Made by a program: the position numbers and the translations under genes. Below are positions 19,231 through 29,046 of a stretch of 64,000 bases of DNA, in pieces. The notes beneath the pieces are model-generated. The model did no database searches. It was not told the DNA's origin and worked only from the letters and a program-made list of their open reading frames with translations. Position 1 is the first letter of the stretch. Every line of letters starts with the position of its first letter. The stretch comes from CAVQKZ01 sp963837325 (GTDB taxonomy: Bacteria > Actinomycetota > Actinomycetes > Mycobacteriales > Jatrophihabitantaceae), in contig CAWIMV010000001.1 in NCBI GenBank assembly GCA_963837325.1, forward strand, positions 1,364,001 to 1,428,000, given 5' to 3'.

Positions 19231-19258
19231 TTACCGGGCCGATGCGGCTGTCCGGTAA
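19231..19258 (+). terminator. stem-loop downstream of acnA
   Basis: TTACCGG (19231-19237) pairs with CCGGTAA (19252-19258); inner GCC/GGC can extend the stem with a bulge. No U-run follows, so termination is only a possibility. Confidence 0.35.
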
Positions 19259-19270
19259 CGAATTGATTTC

Positions 19271-19319
19271 GGTGTGATGGCGCACACCCGGATTTGGGAT
19301 ATGTTCGCGCGCACAACAT
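19271..19319. promoter_or_regulatory. two inverted repeats upstream of the sugar ABC operon
   Basis: GGTGTG-N6-CACACC (19271-19288) and ATGTT-N9-AACAT (19301-19319) lie 63-111 nt before the binding-protein gene. Either could be the operator for the ROK regulator encoded at the end of the operon. No clear -35/-10 pair was assigned. Confidence 0.35.
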
Positions 19320-19381
19320 TCACGGGTCGAACAATGCTTCCCCCGGCCAGGTCGACCCCGACGCGAAAGGCGTGACAGCCC

Positions 19382-20530
19382 ATGCGCAAGCCCGGGATCA
19401 GCATCATGATCATCGGCATGGCAGCGGCACTCGTAGTGACCGGGTGTAGCTCAAGCAAGAAGAAGTCCCCCTCCTCGTCCGCACCGGCCGGCGGCGGCAG
19501 CAGCAGCGCGCCATCGTCCTCATCCGGTGGCGGCGGCGCCGTCGACGGCAAGGGCGCCAAGGTCGGCATCATCCTCCCGGACACCACGTCCTCCCCCCGT
19601 TGGGTGACCGCTGACCCGACGGCGCTTGACGCAGCGTGCAAGACGGCCAACCTGAAATGCGACATCCAGAACGCGGGCGGCTCGGCGGCCAAGATGAAGA
19701 CGATCGCCCAGCAGATGGAGTCGTCGGGTGTGAAGGCCCTGATGATCGTCGACCTCGACGCAGCGTCGGGTGCGGCCATCGAACAGGCGGCCAAGAAGGC
19801 CGGTATCATCACTGTTGACTACGACCGGCTCACTCCGGCTGGCGGCGCGGCCCTTTACGTGTCGTTCGACAACGTCAAGGTCGGCGAGGTGCAGGGCAAG
19901 GCCCTCACCGAGTGCCCGCAGGTAAAGAGCCAGAAGTCGGTCCAGTACGTCGACATCGACGGCGCGCCCACCGACAACAACGCCACCCTCTTCGCGCAGG
20001 GTTACGACAGCGTGCTTTCCAAGCAGCCCGGTTGGAAGCGAGTGGGCAAGCAGACCGGTCAGTGGGACGGTCCTACCGCCGGTCGCGTCTTCAACTCGAT
20101 GCTCGGCGGAAACCCGAACATCAAGGCCGTCATGGTCGCCAACGACACCATGGCCGGCGCGGTCATCACTGACCTCAAGCGTCAGCACCTGAACGGCAAG
20201 GTCGCCGTCTCCGGTCAGGACGCCAGTGCGCCGGGTCTGCAGAACATCCTCAACGGCGACCAGTGCTTCACCATCTACAAGCCGTCGAAGCTCGAGGCCG
20301 ACCCGGCCGTCAACGCGATCGCCCAGTTGGTGAACGGTCAGGCGCCGGACACCAAGGGCGTGACGATCACCGACCCGGAGACCAAGAAGCCGGTCCCGGC
20401 GCTGCTCGCGACGCCGATCGCAATCACCAAGGACAACGTGGCGCAGCCGATCAACGACCAGTACACCCCGAAGAACACGGTGTGCACCGGTGCCTACGCC
20501 GCCAAGTGCCAGGCGGCCGGCGTCAAGTAA
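19382..20530 (+). CDS. sugar ABC transporter substrate-binding lipoprotein (XylF/RbsB type)
   Basis: The 382-residue protein has a signal peptide with lipobox VTGC (lipidated Cys22), a Ser/Gly-rich linker (about 23-55), then a type I periplasmic binding fold (KVGIILPDTTSSPRWVTADPTALDAACK, IVDLDAASGAAIEQAAKKAGI, VDIDGAPTDNNATLFAQGYD, VMVANDTMAGAVI). This layout fits pentose or hexose binders such as XylF; the ligand is not certain. It is the first gene of an importer operon and is separated from the ATPase gene by a strong stem-loop, which probably lets it be made in excess. Confidence 0.9.
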   Translation: MRKPGISIMIIGMAAALVVTGCSSSKKKSPSSSAPAGGGSSSAPSSSSGGGGAVDGKGAKVGIILPDTTSSPRWVTADPTALDAACKTANLKCDIQNAGGSAAKMKTIAQQMESSGVKALMIVDLDAASGAAIEQAAKKAGIITVDYDRLTPAGGAALYVSFDNVKVGEVQGKALTECPQVKSQKSVQYVDIDGAPTDNNATLFAQGYDSVLSKQPGWKRVGKQTGQWDGPTAGRVFNSMLGGNPNIKAVMVANDTMAGAVITDLKRQHLNGKVAVSGQDASAPGLQNILNGDQCFTIYKPSKLEADPAVNAIAQLVNGQAPDTKGVTITDPETKKPVPALLATPIAITKDNVAQPINDQYTPKNTVCTGAYAAKCQAAGVK

Positions 20531-20541
20531 GGGAACGGGAT

Positions 20542-20581
20542 AGTGGCCGCCGCCTGCCTATGTCCGGCGGCGGCGGCCACT
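20542..20581 (+). repeat. strong intercistronic stem-loop after the binding-protein gene
   Basis: AGTGGCCGCCGCC (20542-20554) pairs fully with GGCGGCGGCCACT (20569-20581) around a 14-nt loop. Thirteen nearly all G-C pairs right after the stop suggest 3' stabilisation of the upstream mRNA and partial termination before the ATPase gene. Confidence 0.6.
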
Positions 20582-20615
20582 CTCGTTCGGAAACCGACGG
20601 AAGGGACGCACCGGG

Positions 20616-21395
20616 GTGGCCGACCAGCCGATCTTGGAAATGCGCAACATCAACAAGAGCTTCGGCCCAGTGGACGTGCTGAAGAATGTCCAGTTCTCCG
20701 CGTACCCGGGCGAGGTCACCGCGCTCGTCGGAGACAACGGTGCCGGCAAGTCGACGCTGGTGAAGTGCATCAGCGGGACCTACCTCTTCGAGTCGGGCGA
20801 ATACCTTTTCGAAGGTCACCCGGTGCACCTACGCAGCCCGCGCGACGCGAGCGCACTCGGCATCGAGGTCGTGTATCAGGACCTCGCGCTGTGCGACAAC
20901 CTCGACGTCGTGCAGAACATGTTCCTCGGTCGTGAGAAGCACCAGGGCCCCTTCCTCAACGAGAGCGGCATGGAGGAAGCCGCCGGCAACACCCTCGCCT
21001 CCCTGTCGGTGCGCACGGTCAAGTCGGTTCGGCAGCGAGTTTCCAGCCTCTCCGGCGGTCAACGGCAGACGGTCGCCATCGCCAAGGCCGTTCTCTGGAA
21101 CTCCAAGGTGGTCGTCCTGGACGAGCCCACCGCCGCACTGGGCGTGGCCCAGACGGCACAGGTTCTCGACCTCGTCCGTCGCCTGGCCGACCGCGGCCTG
21201 GCTGTGGTGCTCATCTCGCACAACATGACCGAGGTGCTGCAAGTGGCGAACCGCATTGCCGTGCTCTACCTCGGTCAGACCGCGGCCCAGGTCCGCCGCG
21301 ACGACGTGAACCAGCAGGAGCTGGTCGAGTTGATCACGACCGGCGGCCTGTCCGGCCGAACCCTGCCCGTCGACACGGACGGAGTGCCGGCGTGA
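20616..21395 (+). CDS. sugar ABC transporter ATP-binding protein (single-domain)
   Basis: The 259-residue protein carries one nucleotide-binding domain: Walker A GDNGAGKST (39-47), signature LSGGQRQTVAIAKA, Walker B VVVLDEPTAALG and a His switch in LISHNM. XylG/RbsA-type importers usually have two fused domains of about 500 residues; this half-size form resembles FrcA-like systems, and probably works as a homodimer. The GTG start has GGAAGGGA upstream. Its stop overlaps the permease start (GTGA). Confidence 0.9.
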   Translation: MADQPILEMRNINKSFGPVDVLKNVQFSAYPGEVTALVGDNGAGKSTLVKCISGTYLFESGEYLFEGHPVHLRSPRDASALGIEVVYQDLALCDNLDVVQNMFLGREKHQGPFLNESGMEEAAGNTLASLSVRTVKSVRQRVSSLSGGQRQTVAIAKAVLWNSKVVVLDEPTAALGVAQTAQVLDLVRRLADRGLAVVLISHNMTEVLQVANRIAVLYLGQTAAQVRRDDVNQQELVELITTGGLSGRTLPVDTDGVPA

Positions 21396-22771
21396 CCAGC
21401 ATCGACAAGAAGCCGGCCGACGAGGCCGACGTTCCGGCCGACGACAACGAACCGGACGACGGCCACCTCGCCGCGCTGGCGAACACCATGCCGGTGGCAG
21501 GCGGTACCCGCGACTACATCCGCAACTACGTCCAGCGCGTCCGCGGCGGCGAAATGGGATCCCTGCCGGCGGTCACCGGGCTCATCGTGCTGGCGGCGTT
21601 CTTCTCGCTGGCCCAGCCGTCGTTCCACACCGTTTTCAACTTCGGCAACATGTTCACCGAGGGCACCGGCACGATCTTCATCGCCATGGGCCTCGTCTTC
21701 GTGTTGCTGCTCGGCGAGATCGACCTGGCTGCCGGTTTCACAGCGGGCGTCTGCGCGGCGGTGATGGTTCGCCTCATGAACGGCAAGAACGCGCCGTGGC
21801 CGTTGTCGATCGGCGCCGCGTTGCTGACCGGCATCGTCATCGGCTTCCTCATCGGCGTGCTGCGGGCCAAGGTCAGAATCCCGTCCTTCATCGTCACGTT
21901 GGCCTTCTTCCTCGCCTTCCAGGGCGTCATGCTCTACATCCTGAACAACGGGCCCGGGCAACACGGCGACGTGAAGATCACCGACAATGTCGTGCTCGCG
22001 TTCGCCAACTCGCAGATGCCGATCTGGGCCGGGTGGACGCTCGGTGGGGTAATCGTCGCCGGCTTCGCGCTGATCAAGTTCGAAGCCGCACGTTCGCGGC
22101 GCCGGCAGGGTCTGGCCGGCGAGCCACTCGGCGTCATGGCCGCCAAGATCATCCTGCTCGGCGCGGTCACGCTCGGGCTCATCTACCTCCTGGGCCTGAA
22201 CCGGGCGTTGAACACCAAGCCGACGCTGCAGAACGTCAACGGCAAGTTCGTGAAGGTGTTCCCGCCGTCGGTCGAGGGCGTCCCGTGGGTCGTTCCGGTC
22301 CTGCTCGTCCTCTTCGTGATCTGGACGGTCCTGCTCGGGCGCACGCGGTACGGCCGGCACCTGTACGCAGTCGGCGGCAACGAGGAGGCGGCTCGGCGCG
22401 CCGGTATTCCGGTCGACCGGATCCGGATCTCGGTGTTCGTGCTGTCGTCGTTCATGGCCGCCGTAGGCGGCATCATGATCGGCTCGAACGTGTCGTCGGT
22501 GAGCGAGCAGAACTACGGTGGCAACACCCTCCTGCTCGCCGTCGGCGCCACCGTCATCGGCGGCACGAGCCTGTTCGGCGGCAAGGGTCGGATGATCGAC
22601 GCTGTCATCGGCGGCGCGGTGGTCGAAGTGATCTACAACGGCACGGCGACGTTGGTGCACGGGCCGAACGGATCCTCGATCCAGTTCATCGTCACCGGGC
22701 TCGCCCTGTTGCTGGCGGCCGCCGTCGACGCCTTGTCCCGCAGACGCGCGGGCGCCGCCGGGCTGGGCTGA
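21392..22771 (+). CDS. sugar ABC transporter permease (XylH/RbsC type)
   Basis: The 459-residue integral membrane protein has about ten helices. It shows the BPD_transp_2 features FVLLLGEIDLAAGFTAG and the coupling-loop motif AVGGNEEAARRAGIPVDRIRISVFVLSS. A soluble N-terminal stretch of about 50 residues is acidic. A long stretch between helices (about 225-300) makes it larger than XylH of E. coli (393 residues). The GTG start is translationally coupled to the ATPase gene. Confidence 0.9.
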   Translation: MTSIDKKPADEADVPADDNEPDDGHLAALANTMPVAGGTRDYIRNYVQRVRGGEMGSLPAVTGLIVLAAFFSLAQPSFHTVFNFGNMFTEGTGTIFIAMGLVFVLLLGEIDLAAGFTAGVCAAVMVRLMNGKNAPWPLSIGAALLTGIVIGFLIGVLRAKVRIPSFIVTLAFFLAFQGVMLYILNNGPGQHGDVKITDNVVLAFANSQMPIWAGWTLGGVIVAGFALIKFEAARSRRRQGLAGEPLGVMAAKIILLGAVTLGLIYLLGLNRALNTKPTLQNVNGKFVKVFPPSVEGVPWVVPVLLVLFVIWTVLLGRTRYGRHLYAVGGNEEAARRAGIPVDRIRISVFVLSSFMAAVGGIMIGSNVSSVSEQNYGGNTLLLAVGATVIGGTSLFGGKGRMIDAVIGGAVVEVIYNGTATLVHGPNGSSIQFIVTGLALLLAAAVDALSRRRAGAAGLG

Positions 22772-22790
22772 GCGGGAGCAGGTGGCGACG

Positions 22791-23981
22791 ATGCCCCGCG
22801 CCCCTGCTGCCCGACCGGATGCCATCCGTCGCCACAACCTGGGCCTCCTGCTCGGCCAGGTACATCACGACGGCGAGCTGACTCGCGCCGAGTTGACTCA
22901 GCGGCTGTCGTTGAGCCGATCGACGATCGGGGCGCTGGTCGCGGACCTGACCGAGCTCGGGCTGGTCGACGAGCGCGTACCGAACGGCGGAGAGCGGGCC
23001 GGTCGCCCGTCGCACGTGGTCGGGCCGCGTCCCGACGGGCCTTACGCCATCGCGGTCGACATCGACGTGACGCACTTGACCATCGCTGCAGTAGGCATCG
23101 GCGGTCATGTCCTCTGCCGGCAGACGTTGGCGATGGAGCAAACCCCGAGCCCACCCGATCTGGTCGCGCGCCACATCGTCGACTTGGCCGCCGAAATGGG
23201 TGCGCACGTCGGTGTTGGTGCCTGGCCCGTCGGAATCGGCGTCAGCGTTCCGGGCACCGTCGACCGTCGGAGCGGTACGGTCGAATTCGCGCCGAACCTG
23301 CAGTGGCGTCACGAGGAGTTCGGCGCCATGTTGGCCGAGCTGGCCCCGACCGGGCTTCCGGTCGTCATCGGCAACGACGCCGACCTGGCGGTGATCGCCG
23401 AGCACCTGCGCGGCAGCGCCCGGGACTGCGATGACGTGGTGTACCTGATCGGCCGTATCGGAGTGGGCGCCGGCATCATTGCGAACGGATCGCCGTTGCG
23501 CGGCTACGGCGGCCACGCCGGCGAGGTCGGGCACAACGTTGTGGACGTCTCAGGGCCGCCGTGCCACTGCGGCAAGCGCGGCTGCGTCGAGACCTATGTC
23601 GGCGAGAATGCCCTGCTCGCGCTCGCCGGTAGCCGCGAACCGGCCACTGCCGAGAGCGTGGCGGCCGTGTTCGCCGACGCGGACTCCGGCGACGAACGGG
23701 CCGCGGCGGCCGTCCGGGCCGTCGCTGAGGCGCTGGGGCGAGCGATTGCCAGCCTGGTCAATGTCCTCAATCCCGAACGAGTGCTGCTCGGAGGTTCCTT
23801 CGCCGAGGTTTTCCGGCTGGCCGGCGAGCCGATGATGCAGGCGCTCGACACCCACACGATGGCCACCACGCCCAGCGCGGTGCAGTTGTGCGCGGCCGGG
23901 CTGGGCGAGGACTCCTCGCTGCTGGGCGCGGCCGAGATGGCGTTCGCCGCCCTGCTGGCCGACCCGCTGCTCTCGCGCTGA
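22791..23981 (+). CDS. ROK-family transcriptional regulator (XylR/NagC type)
   Basis: The 396-residue protein has an N-terminal winged helix (residues about 10-65, LTRAELTQRLSLSRSTIGALVADLTELGLV) and a ROK sugar-kinase-like domain with the zinc motif CHCGKRGCVE and ligand-site residues in GNDADLAVIAEH. It probably represses the importer operon it ends until a sugar binds. ATG 22791 is preferred because AGGTGG lies 5 nt upstream; the GTG at 22782 lies too close to GGGAG. The gene follows the permease by 19 nt. Confidence 0.9.
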   Translation: MPRAPAARPDAIRRHNLGLLLGQVHHDGELTRAELTQRLSLSRSTIGALVADLTELGLVDERVPNGGERAGRPSHVVGPRPDGPYAIAVDIDVTHLTIAAVGIGGHVLCRQTLAMEQTPSPPDLVARHIVDLAAEMGAHVGVGAWPVGIGVSVPGTVDRRSGTVEFAPNLQWRHEEFGAMLAELAPTGLPVVIGNDADLAVIAEHLRGSARDCDDVVYLIGRIGVGAGIIANGSPLRGYGGHAGEVGHNVVDVSGPPCHCGKRGCVETYVGENALLALAGSREPATAESVAAVFADADSGDERAAAAVRAVAEALGRAIASLVNVLNPERVLLGGSFAEVFRLAGEPMMQALDTHTMATTPSAVQLCAAGLGEDSSLLGAAEMAFAALLADPLLSR

Positions 23982-23985
23982 CGGC

Positions 23986-25875
23986 TCAACCCGGCAGCGC
24001 CTCCACACCCGCCGCCTGGCGATCGAACTGGGTGCGGTACAGCTCTGCGTACAAGCCCTCCGCGGCCAGCAACTCGGCGTGCGTTCCGGTTTCGACGATC
24101 TGGCCGGCGTCGAGCACAATCACCTTGTCGGCGTTCAGCACGGTCGACAGCCGGTGCGCGATGACCAGCGACGTGCGGCCCGCGAGCGCGTGAGCCAACG
24201 CCTCCTGCACAGCCGCTTCGCTCTCGCTGTCCAGGTGGGCCGTGGCCTCGTCGAGAATGACAATCTCCGGCGCCTTCAGCAGCAGCCGGGCGATCGCGAC
24301 GCGGGCCTTCTCGCCACCGGACAGCCGGTACCCGCGGTCACCTACGAGCGTGTCCAGGCCTTCGGGAAGCAGCTGGACCAGATCGCTGATCTGCGCTGCC
24401 GAGATGGCTTGCCAGAGCTCCTCCTCCGTCGCGTCGGGCTTGGCGTAAAGCAGGTTTCCCCGGATCGTGTCGTGGAACATGTGCGCTTCCTGGCTGACGA
24501 CTCCGATCCGGTCGCGCAACGACTGCTGGGTCACCTCGCGCACGTCGCGTCCGCCGACGAGCACCCGCCCGGAGCGCACATCGTAAATGCGGGGTACGAG
24601 TTGGCTGATCGTGGTCTTGCCCGCACCCGACGGACCCACGAGAGCGACCATCTCTCCCGGCTCGGCCCGGAACGACACACCGCGCAACACCTCTTGCGAC
24701 GGCGCGCTGTCGAGCACGGCGACGTCCTCGAGCGAGGCGAGCGACACCTCATTCGCCGTTGGATAGGCGAAGCGCACATCGGCGAACTCCACGCTGCTGG
24801 CGCCGGGCGGCAGGTCCGTCGCGTCAGGTGCGTCGGCGATCATCGGCGGCAGGTCCAGCACCTCGAAGACCCGGTCGAAGCTCACCAGCGCGCTCATGAT
24901 GTCGACACGGGCGTTCGAGAGGGCCGTGAGCGGGCCGTACAGCCGAGTGAGCAGCAGGGCCAGGGTGACGACGGTGCCCGCCGACAGATGTCCCTGGATG
25001 GCGTAGTAGCCGCCGAGCCCGTACACGAGTGCCTGCGCCAGCGAGGCGACGAGAGTGAGCGCGACGAAGAATGCCCGGCCGTACATGGCCGAGGTGATGC
25101 CGATGTCGCGTACCCGAGCGGCCCGGCCGCGGAACGATGAGTCCTCGTCGGCCGGGCGTCCGAACAGCTTGACCAGCAGGGCGCCGGCGACATTGAACCG
25201 CTCGGTCATCGTCGCGTTCATCGACGCGTTCAGGTTGTAGGACTCGCGGGTGATGGTCTGCAGCCGAGCCCCGATGCGTCGGGCCGGGATGACGAAGACC
25301 GGCAACATCACCAGCGAGATTGCCGTGATTTGCCAGGACAACGAGAACATGACCGCGGCCGTCAGGACCAGGCTGACCAGGTTCGACACCAACCCCGACA
25401 GCGTCGACGTGAACGCCTGCTGGGCGCCGAGGACGTCGTTGTTCAGGCGGCTGACCAACGCCCCGGTCTGGGTGCGGGTGAAGAACGCCAGCGGCATGCG
25501 CTGCACGTGGTCGAAGACCGACGTGCGCATGTCGAAGATCAGGCCCTCGCCGATCCGGGCCGAGTACCAGCGCTGGGCGAAGGAGAGCACCGCGTCGATG
25601 ACAGCCAGTCCGGCGATCACGAAGGCGATCTGGACGACGACCCGCACCGAGCCGTGCCCGCTGATCTGGTTGACGACGCGACCAGCCAGGATCGGCGTCG
25701 CGACGCCGATCAGCGCGTCGGCAACGACCAGCGCCAGAAAGACGAGCAGGTCCACGCGATAGGGCTTGGCAAAGCGCAGTACCCGCTTCCACGTGCCCGG
25801 CGGCAACTTCGCGTCGACGACCGAACCGTCACGACGATGCATCGAACGCATCATCTGCATGGCCTGCATGGACAT
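23986..25875 (-). CDS. ABC transporter, fused permease/ATPase (exporter type)
   Basis: The 629-residue protein is a half-size exporter: a six-helix membrane domain (about 35-335) then a nucleotide-binding domain with Walker A GPSGAGKTT, signature LSGGEKARVAIARLLL, Walker B IVILDEATAHLD and His in VIAHRLST. It starts with a Met-rich segment (MSMQAMQMMRSMHRR) behind GGAGGT. The group includes lipid and multidrug exporters; the substrate is unknown. A short insertion with SLASLEDVAVLDSAPSQ sits between the first strand of the ATPase domain and Walker A. It converges with the ROK gene, 4 nt apart. Confidence 0.92.
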   Translation of the reverse strand: MSMQAMQMMRSMHRRDGSVVDAKLPPGTWKRVLRFAKPYRVDLLVFLALVVADALIGVATPILAGRVVNQISGHGSVRVVVQIAFVIAGLAVIDAVLSFAQRWYSARIGEGLIFDMRTSVFDHVQRMPLAFFTRTQTGALVSRLNNDVLGAQQAFTSTLSGLVSNLVSLVLTAAVMFSLSWQITAISLVMLPVFVIPARRIGARLQTITRESYNLNASMNATMTERFNVAGALLVKLFGRPADEDSSFRGRAARVRDIGITSAMYGRAFFVALTLVASLAQALVYGLGGYYAIQGHLSAGTVVTLALLLTRLYGPLTALSNARVDIMSALVSFDRVFEVLDLPPMIADAPDATDLPPGASSVEFADVRFAYPTANEVSLASLEDVAVLDSAPSQEVLRGVSFRAEPGEMVALVGPSGAGKTTISQLVPRIYDVRSGRVLVGGRDVREVTQQSLRDRIGVVSQEAHMFHDTIRGNLLYAKPDATEEELWQAISAAQISDLVQLLPEGLDTLVGDRGYRLSGGEKARVAIARLLLKAPEIVILDEATAHLDSESEAAVQEALAHALAGRTSLVIAHRLSTVLNADKVIVLDAGQIVETGTHAELLAAEGLYAELYRTQFDRQAAGVEALPG

Positions 25876-25988
25876 CTGTTACCTCCGGCTACCCAACGTC
25901 GCGGCGGCGGCCGGTGTTCCAAGCCCGACCGACCGCCCGGACCCTATCGACGGGCCGGGACGCACCACGGGCGCAAACGGCCGCCCGC

Positions 25989-26813
25989 TCAGCCCTCGGC
26001 GTCGCGGCCCTGGTCCGCGCCGGTCAACGCCCGCAGCCGACGGTACTGCGCATCGCGCTCCGCGGCTTCTTGTTCGGCTTGCGTACGGCCGGCCGCGGCC
26101 AGCAGCAGCGCCTTGGTCTCGGCGGCAGCGTCGCGATTGACGGCAAGCAGGGCAGCAACGGTCTGCTGGACCGTCGCGTCGAGCTCGCCGGCCGGCACCA
26201 GCCTGGACGCCAGCCCGATCGCCAACGCTTCCGCAGCGTCCACCCGGCGACCGGTCAGGCAGATCTCGGCCGCCCGGGAGTAACCGACCAGGTCGACGAG
26301 TCGCTTGGTGCCGCCGAGGTCGGGCACCAGCCCGAGCGTGGGTTCGGCCATCGTGAACTGCGCATCATCGGCAACGATCCGGATGTCCGCGCCCAGCGCG
26401 AGTTGGAAGCCCGCACCGATCGCGTGTCCGTGCACGGCGGCAACGCTGACGACAGCGGGCCGCGAACTCCAGTCGAAAGCCCTTTGCCAGGCGGCGATCT
26501 GGGCGCTCGCCGCCTCGGCTGGGCCACCGGCGAGCGCCACGACACTTGGCCCGCCGGCGACACCCTCCGCGGTGAACATCGCCCGGTCCAGCCCTGCGGA
26601 AAACGCGCGCCCGCCGCCGCGCAGCACAACGACGCGCACTGTCCCTGGCAACGCATCGGAGACCCGAGCGAGCCAGGTCCAGGTGTGCGGATTCTGCGAG
26701 TTGAGCTTGTCGGGCTGGTTCAGCGTGATCGTTGCGACCTCATCGGCCAGGTCGATCTCGAAGCCCGCCTCGGGCGGTACGTCGAACGGACTGGTCGAGT
26801 CGGCCGCGATCAG
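25989..26813 (-). CDS. enoyl-CoA hydratase/isomerase family protein, non-canonical start
   Basis: The product (about 274 residues) has the crotonase fold: VATITLNQPDKLNSQNP, oxyanion-hole regions AFSAGLDRAMF and VHGHAIGAGFQLALGADIR, then AQFTMAEPTLGLVPDLGG. It probably acts on acyl-CoA in fatty acid oxidation. No ATG, GTG or TTG in frame lies between the upstream HTH stop and the catalytic core; the family N-terminus begins near CTG 26813, which stands 8-9 nt after AAGGGG and directly follows the HTH stop. CTG is therefore the proposed start, with real doubt. The gene is the neighbour of the HTH and ABC-F genes, like echA12 in M. tuberculosis. Confidence 0.75.
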   Translation of the reverse strand: MIAADSTSPFDVPPEAGFEIDLADEVATITLNQPDKLNSQNPHTWTWLARVSDALPGTVRVVVLRGGGRAFSAGLDRAMFTAEGVAGGPSVVALAGGPAEAASAQIAAWQRAFDWSSRPAVVSVAAVHGHAIGAGFQLALGADIRIVADDAQFTMAEPTLGLVPDLGGTKRLVDLVGYSRAAEICLTGRRVDAAEALAIGLASRLVPAGELDATVQQTVAALLAVNRDAAAETKALLLAAAGRTQAEQEAAERDAQYRRLRALTGADQGRDAEG

Positions 26814-26815
26814 CG

Positions 26816-27031
26816 CTACTTCCCCTTTGCCTTGGCCCGGGTCGCGCCGCCGCGACCGCGCAGGGTTACCCCCGATTCGGACAGGACCCGGTGGACGAAA
26901 CCGTAGGACCGTCCATGGGTGTCGGCAAGTTCGCGGATGCTCTTGCCCTTGTCGTACTGCTTCTTCAGGTCGGTGGCGAGCTTGTTGCGCTCGGGCCCCG
27001 TGATGCGAGCACCCTTCTTGAGAACTGCCAT
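26816..27031 (-). CDS. small helix-turn-helix protein (Rv1473A-like)
   Basis: The 71-residue protein is nearly all one HTH unit (ERNKLATDLKKQYDKGKSIRELADTHGRSYGFVHRVLSESG) with a basic, glycine-rich tail (RGRGGATRAKAKGK). It likely binds DNA. Such mini-regulators sit next to an ABC-F gene and an enoyl-CoA hydratase in several actinobacteria, including Rv1473A. GGAGGAACAGGCAA before the ATG gives a strong ribosome binding site. Its target is unknown. Its stop codon falls 2 nt before the proposed CTG of the hydratase gene. Confidence 0.85.
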   Translation of the reverse strand: MAVLKKGARITGPERNKLATDLKKQYDKGKSIRELADTHGRSYGFVHRVLSESGVTLRGRGGATRAKAKGK

Positions 27032-27258
27032 TTGCCTGTTCCTCCATCGTCGCGGCTACGCTGCCCCGGCTTGACAGGTGCGCCGTACACCGATCTTACG
27101 TTGCTTGCTCCGGCCCGGAATCGCGGGCGGCCAGATCCGTACATAGATCGTTCGTCCAGTCTCGGTCGGGCGGACGGTGCGTCCGAATTGCTCACATTCC
27201 GTACAAGTGCGACCCGGCTAATGCGTGCCAAATGCCTGCCGGCCTCGTACGAGGGCAC

Positions 27259-28887
<1,629 letters not shown>

Positions 28888-28960
28888 GGCGGACGGCTCC
28901 AAATCGATGACGGGTCGCGGCAGGCCGGACTGGTCAGTGCGGAGCTGCAGGATCGCCTCA

Positions 28961-28966
28961 ATTCTA
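28961..28966 (-). promoter_or_regulatory. -10 element TAGAAT upstream of the ABC-F gene
   Basis: Minus-strand TAGAAT lies 73 nt before the ABC-F ATG, giving a leader of about 65 nt. No clear -35 is present. ABC-F genes are often attenuated by leader ORFs, but none was confirmed. Confidence 0.35.
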
Positions 28967-29046
28967 CCGGCGCCGGGCGACCAGTTTGGCCGCGGCGGCG
29001 CGCCGGGCAGGATGCTTACTCGCCCACGATCCCGGGGAGTGCCGGC

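Noticed and set aside
19333..19374. 13-codon ORF before the sugar-binding-protein gene
   Set aside because: No ribosome binding site or fitting -10, and it ends 7 nt before the ATG without overlap; likely chance.
27062..27258. Gap between the HTH gene and the ABC-F stop as a possible small RNA
   Set aside because: No convincing promoter plus terminator pair or stable fold was seen; TAAGAT on the minus strand may be just the HTH promoter.
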